A DNA stretch of 64,000 nucleotides, taken from the NCBI GenBank assembly GCA_032622095.1, contig CP136065.1, positions 244,713,474-244,777,473 on the forward strand. Direction: 5' to 3'. Below the pieces are notes generated by a model. It was not told the origin of the DNA. It saw only the letters and a program-made list of their open reading frames with translations, and did no database searches. Origin of the DNA: Siphonodentalium dalli. Lineage: Eukaryota > Mollusca > Scaphopoda > Gadilida > Siphonodentaliidae. Shown here one piece after another: positions 36,691 to 47,290 of this stretch. Positions within the stretch are counted from its first letter, which is position 1. Every line of letters starts with the position of its first letter. Position numbers and translations under genes: made by a program.

Positions 36691-37503
36691 AATGATCCGA
36701 TACATTCATTGGCGACGATAAAAACCCGCGTTACTTGTGATAAGAAAACATGAAAGCAATGGGCGGCACAGTATATACCACGTGACTAGAGCAGACGACT
36801 ATATCGTCCCGCAGCGGTCGTCAATGGGCGTCCAAGGGCGCGCTCTCTATAGTCTGATCTTTATACCCAATGATCCGCCGGGAGACCTTAAGACCGAAAC
36901 AAATTATTGAAATTGCCACTCACACCTCTGAAGTAGTCAGATAGTCTGAGGTGGCCATTGTCGGCTGCTTTCAATGCGTCTCTTCTTAATTACCTCCCTT
37001 TGTAGAGATGTTTAGCCGCTCAATGGGTGATCGCCCCTTTATTTATATGGTCCATTCACCACAGATCAATTCTTCACGTTGTGGTTTATCTTTTCGGGTG
37101 ACATGAAGCAGAAATGTCTAAATTGGGTATTATCGTTTATTTTTTGTACATACATTAAATTAGTTATACAAATATACAAATAATTTTAACAACGTTTTAA
37201 ATATAGCTATCTTATATACAATTTTACACAAAAATAATTGGCACTTGGAAATGGATTAATGTAAATGGTTAAAGTGGCGCGCATGTGACCGTTCTCCAAC
37301 CTTTGCGGAAATATACGTTTCTCATAATTTGATGTTAGAAAAATTATATTCTGATTCATAGTCAATTTGACATCATTTGCAAACAACATGTATTGATGGA
37401 TTGCTACGAAAGACAAATTCTCAAAGTAGAAAGTATCTATTGGAGAAGAAAAATAAGACCGTGGACGACACTCTAAAACCAGACAACCTGATTCAACGAA
37501 CAC
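36691..37503. other. No gene recognised
   Basis: No supported coding sequence or element ends. Confidence 0.35.
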
Positions 37504-37790
37504 CATCTTTATCCCTTTACCCAACAGAACGGCCCTGTGCCAATGCATTCTCTTATATATGCGAGTCGACCATAGGTCGCCTCGCATATATAAGAGAATG
37601 CATTGGCCTAAAAAAAATCTTTTTTTAACACTTTTTACCATTTTTTCTTACATTCTTTAACAATTTTATAAATTTTAATGTGTTAAGCCAATGCATTCTC
37701 TTATATATGCGAGGCGACCTATGGTCGACTCGCATATATAAGAGAATGCATTGGTACAGGGCCGTTCTGTTGGGTAAAGGGATAAAGATG
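37504..37790. mobile_element. Double-hairpin miniature element, copy 4 (TTTACCCAACA termini)
   Basis: A 287-bp, nearly symmetrical element. 'catctttatccctttaccca' at the left end has its exact inverse at the right end, and both 69-bp hairpins are almost perfect. It lacks the ~130-bp extra arm of copies 2 and 6. Confidence 0.9.
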
Positions 37791-37834
37791 CTGCCAGTTA
37801 CTACATGTTATGATTCGTTTTAGCACCCACGTTG

Positions 37835-38300
37835 AACAGAATCTCCTTAATATGGGTCACTCTTACCTAAAAAGTGCTGACGAGTACAAAGGTTTTGAAA
37901 ATGTGTAGAAGGCCACACATGTTTTAAAATCGACACCAACACAGTTACTTCAAATACTGTGAAAGTATGGCGACCATCACCAGTTTGTTTTCAGTTCAGT
38001 TTTTGAAAATGTGCTGAAGGTCACACTGGTTTTAATATCGGCACTAAAATAGTTACTTCAACTGTGTTCCTGAAAGTGTTGCGACCATCAGAAATTTGTT
38101 TTCAGTTCATTTTAATTTCCATTGAAACTGTAAACAATTATTCTGTAACAGAAATCATGGCAGACGCGAAAACTAACAGTCATTTACTGATGTAGAACGA
38201 GATATTCAAAACGTGTACCCTTCAGCACATTTTCAAAAAGTGTACTCTTCAACACTTCTTTTGGTGAGAGTGAATCCTTCAGCCAAGGTGTCTCATTTCA
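37835..38300. mobile_element. Diverged Mutator-like miniature element, copy 2
   Basis: The ends and interior resemble 40502-40882 ('gtgctgaaggtcacac', 'ttttggtgagagtgaatcct'). They are diverged, and no clean target duplication remains. Confidence 0.6.
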
Positions 38301-39087
38301 CGAATGTCTTGAAAACAATAAAAGTTACATCATTTTAAAGATATATGTAGGGTTCCAGACCTCTAGTTACAACAACAACATATATATTATATAATTTCAC
38401 ATTATTTTCTGCTTTTTTTATGTTGAACACAATATTATTGAAAAGTAAATTCATATATCACCCCTGGTCACGTGGTCTGCTATGATGTTGAATGTCCTGT
38501 TGATTGATACGATGCTTGTAGGGCAAACTGATGCCGTTACGACAAAATACTGTTATTTTTTTCTAAAGTTGTAATTTTCGCGGTTTTTGGCTAATCCGAG
38601 ATATTTAAGAAAAAAGCCAGTGTCTGTATGAAATATTCAAGAATATATTTGTTGTTGAAAAATCAATTATGGCTGCTCTGCTGTTTGCAAAACGATGTGA
38701 ATAGCCATCTTTATTATAGTCAACAAATAACGTAACAAGTATTAAAATAGTTCGCAATAAATATGTTGTTAAATGTTTCATACACATAATGGCTTTTCCT
38801 GGATATGTTCAGATTATCCAAACACCGCGAAAATGACAACTTTAGAAAAAATAAGGTACCCTTCTTAACAGCATCAGTTTGCCCTAACAGTATCATATCA
38901 AATCAACAGACCCACCAGCATCATAGCACATTAGCAGGACTACTGGACCAGGGGCTTATACATACAGTACGCAAATAGTGTGGCGCGATAAACCAAACAC
39001 CGATGAACCCCACTAAACCCACTGTGGGTTCACGGTGATTTGTTTTCGCCGTGATTCACGGATCGGATTAATATGAATCATCGTCAA
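38301..39087. other. No gene recognised
   Basis: AT-rich sequence with no supported coding sequence. Confidence 0.35.
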
Positions 39088-39521
39088 CAAGCCTGAGTTT
39101 AAAATATGCCTGTCATTTGCATAATGAGGTCCCCAGAGGGTGAATTTAGTGACGCTATCACACACTGCGGGTTAGCATCACCAAATTCACCCTCTGGGGA
39201 CCTCATTATGCATGGCCTCATCTGCTATGGGAGACAAAGACTCAGATTGAAGTTCCCAAATGGTGAATATTGTGATGTACACCCATTGGGAACCTCACTT
39301 ATGCAATGTGTCGTCTGCCAATTTGGGGATAAAGAGAAACTAAACTAAAAAAGTAATAGAATCTATGTGAAGAAGTTTCTATAGAAATTTTATAATAAAG
39401 CAACTTTCCAGAGAACATGAGGCCTAAGCAGAATGAGGTCCCCAGAGGGTGAATTTGGTCACTAAATTCACCCTCTTAGAACCTCATTCTGCAAATGACA
39501 GACACACTAAACTCAGGCTTG
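39088..39521. mobile_element. Miniature inverted-repeat element, family A copy 2
   Basis: Homologous end to end with 10165-10611. Probable 9-bp target duplication with one mismatch, catcgtcaa (39079-39087) and catcgttaa (39522-39530). It contains the same nested inverted repeats. Confidence 0.85.
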
Positions 39522-39770
39522 CATCGTTAAAAGAAATCCTGGAGACTGACCAATCAGCGCTCACCGCGAAACACCGCGAAACACTTATATATAATCGCAG
39601 CAAAACACCGGCAACTACTTAAAATAGTTTTATTTATGGTATTAACTAAATGTTGATACATGTTGTTGTCTTGTCTTGATTTCATCAAACCGTGAAAATG
39701 ACAACGTGTGGACATTTTATACCAATTTATTACATGATCCTACCCTTATTCCATTCATTAAACCCATTCT

Positions 39771-40457
39771 ATAAATAGAGGATCTACAATGAGTCCCCAA
39801 TTTATAGCGGAATTTACAAAACGAGTCCAGTAAATTTACGTTTGGACTGAGCCTTTGACGAGGTCCAGACTTAATTTACTTGACGAGTTTTTCCCTATTT
39901 AATGGTTTATATTTAATGACCTAACTTTTCAAACTCTTCATTCATTTAATATAGTTAATTTGTTGGAAATATATTGGAAGCCATAGTATTTTTGAGAGAG
40001 TGTAAACAGACGACAAACCGGAAGTCGAAGGTCACCTGGCATTATTTCCTGTTATTAAACGAACGTTTAATATCACAATTTATAGACTGGGTTTATTGAA
40101 AAGTTATGTCATCATTAAATATACGCCATTAAATACGCCAAAGAGTCTTTATTTTTCTGGAACTATTTCTTTACCCGGACAAACAACGCATAGTTACGTG
40201 AAACGTCATCGCATGCCTTATAGAAGCCAATGTTAGTTTTTCGTCCCATTTGTTGCTTTAAATATGTTTTGTCGAGGTTTTGGATCATGTAATAAATAGA
40301 TTATACAGCTCGTCCCCAGTGTATAGAGGAATTTACAAAACTCGTCAAGTAAATTAGGTCTGGACCTCGTCAAAGGCACGGTCCGCACCTAATTTACTGG
40401 ACTCGTTTAGTAAAGTCCGCTATAAAGTGGGGACTCGTTTTAGATCCTGTATTTATT
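39771..40457. mobile_element. Foldback element (~125-bp arms)
   Basis: 'gaggatctacaatgagtccc' and downstream 'gcggaatttacaaaacgagt' at the left have inverse counterparts at 40330-40457 ('ggggactcgttttagatcct'). About 400 non-coding bases lie between the arms. Confidence 0.8.
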
Positions 40458-40501
40458 TTCGCAAAAGTTCAAGAAGTTCCAGTCATGGAAGGGTTAATAA
40501 G

Positions 40502-40882
40502 GCTGAAGGGGTCACTCTCACCAAAAAAAGTGCTGAAGGGTACACAGGGTTTGAAAATGTGCTGAAGGGTACACATGGTTTGAAAATGTGCTGAAGGGTA
40601 CACAGGGTTTGAAAATGTGCTGAAGGGTACACAGTGTTTGTGATCGTCACTAACACCATTACTAAATCTGTATTTCTGAAAGTCTGACACCCATTAGCTA
40701 TTTGTTTCAGTTCATTTTAATGTTCATTGGAAAGCAAACAATCATTCTCTAAAAGAAAGCATGAGAGATACGAAAATTAAACGTCATTTAGAACGAGATT
40801 TCAAAACCTGTGTACCGTCCAGCACATTTTCAAAACCTGTGTACCCTTCAGCACAATATTTGGTGAGAGTGACCCCTTCAGC
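40502..40882. mobile_element. Mutator-like miniature element with 9-bp duplication
   Basis: A 381-bp element with inverted termini 'gctgaaggggtcactctcac'. A perfect 9-bp target duplication GTTAATAAG lies at 40493-40501 and 40883-40891. Inside the left terminus is a four-copy ~32-bp tandem repeat ('tgctgaagggtacacagggt'). A 9-bp duplication is characteristic of the Mutator superfamily. It has no transposase. Confidence 0.9.
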
Positions 40883-41115
40883 GTTAATAAGGAGTGAACA
40901 AAAAAGTTTCATTAAAGATGAAAGTCCTGGAGCCCTGAATACATCATTTAAAAGTTATATTTGTTTTATTCGAATCCGCGTTCTTGTGCGTCGGGAACGG
41001 ATGGTTACAAATTACTCGACGGTTCAGACCGTGACGTCATGTTTGTCGGTTGGAATTTTCACTCCTTGAAAACCGAGGAGTGAGAACTCGAATCCACCAG
41101 AGAGCTTCCACTTGC

Positions 41116-41225
41116 ATCGTGTGACGTATAGCATACAACTTGTAGCGTATGAGTTGTAGCGTGTGACGTATAGAGTTCGACTTGTAGCTTTGTGACTTGT
41201 AGCTTTGTGACTTGCATGTAGAGTG
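41116..41225. repeat. Short irregular tandem repeat
   Basis: Variants of 'gtgacttgtagctttgtgac' and 'gtgtgacgtatag' alternate. Non-coding. Confidence 0.6.
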
Positions 41226-41755
41226 TGAGGTAAATCACAGTATATCATAGCACCAAATGAGAGAACACAAAGAAATAACTGCAATTAGGGAAAATATCGT
41301 GTGTTCGTAAAAGGGATAACTCCCTAGAAGTTGAAGTTAAAAGAACCTGTGACAATCGGTTGAGTAATAACTGGATATACATTCGAAGGGTCAATCATCA
41401 TTGTCGAATCGATTCTATTATTACTAAGTATGACACTTCTTCCAATAAGAAAGAACCATATATATGGTTAAACATCTTTCGAAAAAGGCTGAAGTTGCAT
41501 CGCAACAAGCTACACGTCACAATCTGAAAGCACAAGCTCTCTATTAGCATGACATCACGATGCTGATGGTGTGTGATATTATGTTTTCGACGTTCGAAGA
41601 ACATGAATTCGAACCCTGTTGGACGGATTGTATTTTAGAGATATATGAAATGAAGATACATGTAATAATTTGACGGAGTCCACCGCCGATGTGTAGACGA
41701 CTTTACGTGGGCCATATTTACAATGTGAGGTGCAGCGCGAATAACAAACGTGTTC

Positions 41756-42331
41756 CTAACAAGAACACGAACACTGTGTTAAGACAGGATACTGTATGTG
41801 GATCCATTGACACTTTGGCGTCCGTTCGTTGCCACGGCAATGCCATCGCAACAGCGTTTTGTTCGTTGATTGGCTGGCTTTGCACTTCATGCCGGGAGGT
41901 ATCGAACATGACCTTGAACTGTCACATGATCCTTCCTTTATCCACCTGGGCCAGAATCGAACGCCTAAGTCCTTCCACGTGTGTTTAACAGGACAATATG
42001 TCAACCCCCAAATGTATTTTTGAAACCGTTTCTTCAACTTTTTACTGACTTTGAGTTTTATCGTTGGTCCACCGACCAGTGTCTGAACTCCTATTGATTT
42101 GAGGAACTTGGGCTTGGCACCCACCGGATGTCCTTTCCGGAAGTTATAAACATATGAACCGTTAGGTTTCAAAACACTCGCCGTCGGGCGGTTAACTGAC
42201 ATGAATTTGTGGTCGAATTTATCGCCCAAATATTTTCTCAGAATCTTCATCCTCAAGTTTATCCGTTTAGGGTCATGTGACCTACTCGGATTCTCTAACA
42301 GATCAACTATCGGTAACGTATTGGATGGCAC
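41756..42331 (-). CDS. noggin-like: Noggin-like BMP antagonist, 5' end not identified
   Basis: This is an intact minus-strand frame of about 191 codons ending in TAG. Noggin is a secreted cystine-knot protein that binds BMP ligands and blocks their receptors. Recognisable features in order: 'LPIVDLLENP' and 'DPKRINLRMKILRKYLG' (the N-terminal clip region), 'KFDHKFM', a basic stretch 'KVSKKLKKRFQKYIWG', 'YCPVKHTWKDLGVRFWPRW', 'GSCDSSRSCSIPPGMKC', and the terminal 'IQYPVLTQCSCSC'. All nine C-terminal cysteines of the family are present. The first codon here is GTG, so this is not a true start. The frame stays open upstream to about 42395 but enters a decayed hairpin element, and no signal peptide is seen. 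A signal-peptide exon is either further upstream behind an intron or lost. No frameshift is present within the coding part. Confidence 0.9.
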   Translation of the reverse strand: MPSNTLPIVDLLENPSRSHDPKRINLRMKILRKYLGDKFDHKFMSVNRPTASVLKPNGSYVYNFRKGHPVGAKPKFLKSIGVQTLVGGPTIKLKVSKKLKKRFQKYIWGLTYCPVKHTWKDLGVRFWPRWIKEGSCDSSRSCSIPPGMKCKASQSTNKTLLRWHCRGNERTPKCQWIHIQYPVLTQCSCSC

Positions 42332-42344
42332 CCAGAGGCCTTTG

Positions 42345-42490
42345 TATGCGAGTCTCCCATATGGTGTATCGCATATATAAGAGATTCCACTGGCTTACAT
42401 TGTCGATGTAAATATTGTTAGGCAAATGCGTGTGTAGTCTCTTATATATGAGAGGCTCGCATATATAAGAGGATGCATTGGCACAGGGTT
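42345..42490. mobile_element. Double-hairpin miniature element, copy 5 (decayed)
   Basis: Fragments of both hairpins are recognisable ('catatataagagattccac', 'atataagaggatgcattggc' followed by 'acaggg'). Both outer termini are missing. It abuts the 5' side of the noggin exon. Confidence 0.75.
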
Positions 42491-42534
42491 TTCGCCAAAT
42501 TTCAGGAAGCTCCGGTCACGATAGGGTTGAGACC

Positions 42535-42690
42535 GGGTACACGAACACCGAACCGGCTGCCTGTGCTGACACCAATACACCGAACACCGAACCGGCTTCC
42601 TGAACTGACACCAATACACCGAACCGGCTTCCTGGACTGACACCAATACACATCGAACACCGAACCGGCTGCCTGGACTGGCACCAACAC
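42535..42690. repeat. Minisatellite (~36-bp unit)
   Basis: Four to five copies of 'cgaaccggcttcctggactg' plus 'acaccaatacac'. Copies of 'aacac' vary in number. Located upstream of the noggin exon. Confidence 0.9.
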
Positions 42691-42765
42691 ACCAATTTAC
42701 AGAGACAACTGGTAACCGAAATTGGATCATTCGGGCATCTACGGGTCAACAATATACAGTTATCG

Positions 42766-42903
42766 CCCGTTGTCGAGGGAGACATTGAGATTTGTCACCC
42801 GCTCGAGAACAGAATGTATCCCGAGGAGCGAAGCTCCGAGGGAGACATTCCGTTCTCGAGCTGGTGACAAATCTCAATGTCTCCCGAGAAGAAGGGCAAC
42901 AAC
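42766..42903. mobile_element. Foldback miniature element, family C copy 1
   Basis: 'gagggagacattgagatttg' and 'tcacccgctcgagaac' face the inverse 'gttctcgagctggtgacaaa' and 'tctcaatgtctcccgag'. The apex is 'ggagcgaagctcc'. A related copy lies at 62398-62548. Confidence 0.8.
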
Positions 42904-43067
42904 TGTTTTGTTATCAGATTATACCACAGAATAAAATCCTTGCCATCCACACGCACGATGTTGCACTGAGTCACGAGTGCTTTCTTCCCCGATTATGCAT
43001 ATTGTCAGTAAAACTTATCGTCCCATAGCATTTCTGTTCCATAAACGATAGTCAAGCTGTTAAGCGT

Positions 43068-43180
43068 TTGATAATCCGCGTTTATTTACGATCAATTTGG
43101 TGGTTAAATCGTCAATATCGGTCCATGCAATGTAAACCGATAAGCCATATAGGTATGTTCTCGTCTTCTGCAATGTGGCA
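43068..43180 (+). repeat. Dispersed repeat, inverse partner at 61745-61855
   Basis: 'gcgtttatttacgatcaatt' and 'ggttaaatcgtcaatatcgg' match the reverse complement of 61745-61855 over about 110 bases. Confidence 0.7.
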
Positions 43181-43569
43181 TATTCAATGTCGTCTTGTGC
43201 GCGCAATTTACTCGCGATGTTCATTTCATAACGGTCTTCCCCAAAAGCTATTGAGAAGTTGTCAATTTCATTAATGTACATTCATATGTGTCAGTGCTCA
43301 TGGCGATCCTCACATAAAATACTTCTATGATCACATTGCAGACATCGCGGAGGATAAGCGTACAGTACCATTCATTCGCGACAAACGTATGCATTACGTT
43401 GTCTACCAGCAAACATTTATAAGCAACCAACCTCAAGGGATCCTCTCTTTCAATCTTGCATCATTATGTCGACATGAACAAATTGATTCACCGAGATGTT
43501 TCGATGTAAAAAGTAAATAAAAACGCTTGTCCGATAAAAATATCAACTTAAAAGTTCGAATATTAGTGT

Positions 43570-43800
43570 TCACTAAATATATGCAAATTAGCAAACACCA
43601 CAACTGGCGTGTATTGCGAATCCGTGGGGTATATAAGATCTATGATTTTTAGTACGTATAGTGATGTGAAATAGATGAGTTACTGCAGTGTGTGTTTTGG
43701 AGATATTCTTGCAATATAACATCAGGCGGGCGACAAAAACAATGTCTCCCGGCTCAGCGGGCGACAGTGTGATTTGTCGCCCGGCACGTGACAGGATATT
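43570..43800 (+). repeat. Dispersed repeat, partner at 60860-61090
   Basis: 'gatgagttactgcagtgtgt' and 'gatattcttgcaatataa' followed by 'ggcgggcgacaaaaacaatg' match 60900-61020 in the same orientation. Positions are homologous but diverged. Confidence 0.75.
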
Positions 43801-44154
43801 GGCCAATCAGAAGGGTGCAAAATAGGGAGGAGGATAACAATACACCTTATAACGAATATATCTCCGTGGTAACACCATTAGTCAACGCGCGTTTTAGTTA
43901 CAATTAAAAACAACAATTAAATAATTTATTAAAGAACGTTTACTTGTAAATACATTATTAGTTATCAAAACTAGTCTTAGAATGGACTTTGCGAGTTGAA
44001 ATTTGGCTGACATAGCAAATATGACTGTCCACTTCACAATCTACCTGTTTCCAGCCTGAATTTGTAGCGGAACCAGGTTTTTTGTACGGTTTAAGAATTA
44101 AAAAGAGCGTTTGGCACACATATTAAGTATTACTCTGTATTACTAATGTATTAA

Positions 44155-44205
44155 ATAACTCGCTCTTCAAAAGCTTTCGGCCTCAGGCCTTCCTCAGTTG
44201 ATATT
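44155..44205 (-). ncRNA. Hammerhead-ribozyme-like motif of the Penelope-like element
   Basis: On the minus strand, CTGAGGA (CUGANGA core) is followed by the self-pairing stem 'aggcctgaggcc' and then GAAA, then 'gcttttgaagagc', which can fold as the next stem. Order and spacing match the conserved hammerhead core reported in Penelope-like elements. After the last stem the expected U-H cleavage position is not directly adjacent, so activity is doubtful. Confidence 0.55.
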
Positions 44206-44470
44206 ATTGAGACAAAATCACATGATGGCATTCAGATAAACATACAAACAAATAATAATGGCGGATATTACACAACGACGTTAAAGGTCTTTCGTCAGAG
44301 AACGTCAAACACCAAGCAACGCTATCGCAGCATCGACATCCAGAAGTTGGCGCCATTTCCTCTGGCGTTGAATCCGTGGCCAGTCCGGGTTTTCAACTTT
44401 GATATCCAATGGTCTTCATGTATCAGTCTCAGATGTTTATTCCCATTGACCTTTTCTAAAACCGATACCC

Positions 44471-45000
44471 TTATGTTGTCAATGGAATGTCCCGGTTGAT
44501 TGAAATGTCCATCGGCTTATCATCGTGAAGTCTAATGTCCCTCAGATGTTCCAGAATCCTTTCCGACAATTGTCTCTCTGTCTCACCAACGTACACAGCG
44601 GATCCACATATCAAACAGCTTAAACAATATATCACATTTCTGGTTTTACAATTACTATGTCTACATACTTTATATTCCGCATTCCGCGTCGTATTTTTAA
44701 CTTCATCCAAACTCATAATTATGCAAGTGGCACACGAATCCGTACATAACTGTGGTGCAATCGACACAGATCTACTCGTTTTACGATGAACCAGAATATC
44801 TCCCAAATTACTGTCTCTTCTGTATGATATTAAAGGCGGCTCGGCAAAAACCACCCGCATCGGTCTGATTCATATAGAATATCCATATGCTTCCTGGTTA
44901 TCTGTCCTAAGCCCTGGAGAGTACTGTTATATGTCACAACAAGAGGCACCCTTCTATTTTTGGACACATTTCCTGAGGCCGAAAGCTTTTGAATAGCGAG
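44471..45000 (-). pseudogene. Penelope-like polyprotein C-terminus with GIY-YIG domain
   Basis: The downstream frame (44860-44471) reads 'PPLISYRRDSNLGDILV', then a cysteine pair region 'CTDSCATC', then 'NVIYCLSCLICGSAVYVGET' and 'RQLSERILEHLRDI'. This is the GIY-YIG endonuclease core: an I-Y/V-Y-V-G pair, a conserved arginine, then a histidine. Upstream, in a different frame, lies 'RRVPLVVTYNSTL' and 'ITRKHMDIL', the linker that normally precedes it after the reverse transcriptase. A one-base frameshift near 44855-44870 separates them. In intact elements this endonuclease nicks target DNA. Here it is inactive by frameshift and truncation. Confidence 0.85.
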
Positions 45001-45030
45001 TTATTTAATTTATTAGCCTACAGGGTGCCT

Positions 45031-45454
45031 CATCTCCTGGACCATTTTTACATTACTAATGTATGTTTGAGGATGTTGTTGTCGTCAGATAAGAATTGTA
45101 GGGTACATTTGCGATCAAAAATAACATTGTAGCCTGTGGATACTGATGTTGGTAATTTGCTCAATGCTTACCGTGTTGTTACTTAATGGCTAGCATATAT
45201 GCGACTTTACTAAGAAAATTGTTCTTATCTGTAAGCTACTGTGATTATATGTGATTTTATAATATCAACACGCGATATATTTAAGCTACCAGGTACATTA
45301 ATTGACAAAAAATGTGGTTGAGACGCATGACTCAGTGATATAGCCCGGGAGATGATAATGTACCCCTGCACCCCTCCCGGATTTAACTTCACCCACTCCT
45401 GTTCTTCCTTATTATGTCCTTCAACTTTTAAGCGATGTTGGTATGTGGCCGTGT
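45031..45454. other. No gene recognised
   Basis: Spacer between the Penelope-like fragment and the large inverted duplication. No supported coding sequence. Confidence 0.35.
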
Positions 45455-46240
45455 AGACACCAGGCAAGATGGTGTCCATCATGACCACCGTTTTTCAGAC
45501 TAGGAACAAATTAAATTTGATGCACAAATGACAACAAATGTATATATTCTTGTGAAGCTAAGGCATAATGCCACCTTCTTATAAAATTGGAACACCCTAT
45601 CCAAGATCGCCGCTAAAATGACCACGGAAAATGGAAACTTTTTTTGGAACTGGTTGAGAAATGTGATTTATTTTGCATTTTATCTTCTAACCTGATCATT
45701 GGAGCAATGAAATATGCAATTATCGGGGTCCTAGCCCCTTCCGATCCCTCAAAAATTCGAGTTTACAGAATGCGGTATAAAATTTCTCACATAGAATCAC
45801 AATTGGGATCATAGTCATATTTCAACAAGAAATGAGCAGAACTGTGTAGTGTATGTGCGACATAGCCATTACCCATGAATATTCCAACTCATTGGAACCA
45901 AAACTTACTTTGGCTCAAAATGGCTACAAAAATGCCCGTCAAAATAAGCCTTAATAAGGGAAATTGTAGATATTGCTCCACCGTGCCTTGCAATCGCTTA
46001 CAAGTTGTGGTTGATGTATACAATTCGCTATTCTGCCTTTTATGCATATAATACTAACATGTCTGATGCACCTTGGTTAATTGTTACTACTGTCACCACT
46101 GACATTACAAGACATATTAGATTTTTCTCCCACAACCGATATAAATATCGACAAAAAATCTTCTTTTTTTCAAGTAAAATGTAACTATCTTTGGTATTAA
46201 AGGTGTTCATTGTTTTGATCTATCTTAAAATATCAAACAT
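45455..46240 (-). repeat. Left arm of a large inverted duplication
   Basis: The reverse complement matches 47400-48110: 'ggcaagatggtgtccatcat' with 'atgatggacgccatcttgtc', 'gaatattccaactcattgg' with its inverse near 47650, and 'ggtattaaaggtgttca' with its inverse near 47430. The arms are diverged by substitutions and indels. Confidence 0.8.
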
Positions 46241-46639
46241 TTTCTGCTGTTCAGAAAATGTCGCAAAGTTTGACTCACTTGGTTATTAAACATACATGTT
46301 AATCAACTGATAATTAAATATTCTATTCTGGTTGTCCCAGTACCTTATGAGGCATGTACAGTTCATTTTAAAGTATTCAGTGTGGAATTGTGCCAAAAAC
46401 TTCTTTGGGATTCTGACCGTGTTTTTGAAAGGGAAATGGCATAACTTTTAAACGGAACTGAAATGGACCATGATATGTGGTAACTTTGTCCAACCACAAC
46501 TACTGTCCGTAAAATCGTTTAACGTTTCCTCCATTGTGCATAAATGCCATCAAGGTGGAGAACTCTCTAACATGACCTCTCTATCGATTAATATATATTT
46601 GAGTTATTGCGGAAAACGATAGACACCGAATATACACAT

Positions 46640-47290
46640 GTACGGCCCACCAGGTACCAGTCATATATACATAAGCAAACAAATGACAATATAGTCAATC
46701 ACATTATACACATACACCTGACCCATGACCAAACAGCCACACTTGGTTATACCCGATCATACCACAATGACCATATAGCCATTAGTGGCTTTACGTGCAC
46801 ACCTTGTACACTCCCACACATGACCCATGACCTTATAGTCACTCCATTATACATATTCACCACGTTCATGATCGTAAGTCAATCTTTGTATACATATTCA
46901 CCTCACAATTGGCCACACGGTCACTCAATGTATACATATTCGCCACACCCATTGCCAAATAGTCATTCAATGTATACATAACGCCCCGCCCATGACCATA
47001 TAATCACTCCATGTATACATATGCACATCACCAATGACAACATAGCCTCTCGTTTATATACATAGCGCACACCCATGACCATATATGATCACACTTATGT
47101 ATACCCTCCACATTCATGTTCATACATTCACTCCTTCTATACATTTTTTTTATCTTTTATTAGTCACTCCATTATACATTATCACCACGTTCATGATCAT
47201 AAGTCAATCCTTCTATACCTATTCACCTCACAATTGGCCATACAGTCACTCCCTGTATACATATTCGCCACACCCATAGTCATATAGCAA
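46640..47290. repeat. Minisatellite (~45-bp unit) between the inverted arms
   Basis: About 14 variants of 'cacacccatgaccatatagt' plus 'cactccatgtatacatattc'. Long open frames across it come from its low stop-codon content and are not genes. Confidence 0.85.

Larger units (their letters stand above)
44153..45011 (-). mobile_element. Penelope-like retroelement, 5'-truncated
   Basis: The minus-strand unit contains a GIY-YIG coding remnant and, downstream of its stop, a hammerhead-like tail. It is bounded by inverse copies of about 37 bases: 'aaataactcgctcttcaaaa' at 44155 and the inverse near 44995. Most of the reverse transcriptase is absent, which fits 5' truncation. Inverted terminal pieces are known for Penelope-type insertions. 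Confidence 0.75.

Noticed and set aside
36139-36753. Long open frame (204 codons, plus strand) and overlapping minus-strand frames
   Set aside because: It coincides with CA-rich sequence and a 117-bp tandem repeat. The unit is a multiple of three, so several frames stay open without selection.
46607-46981. 124-codon plus-strand open frame
   Set aside because: It lies in the 45-bp minisatellite and shows only the repeat translated.
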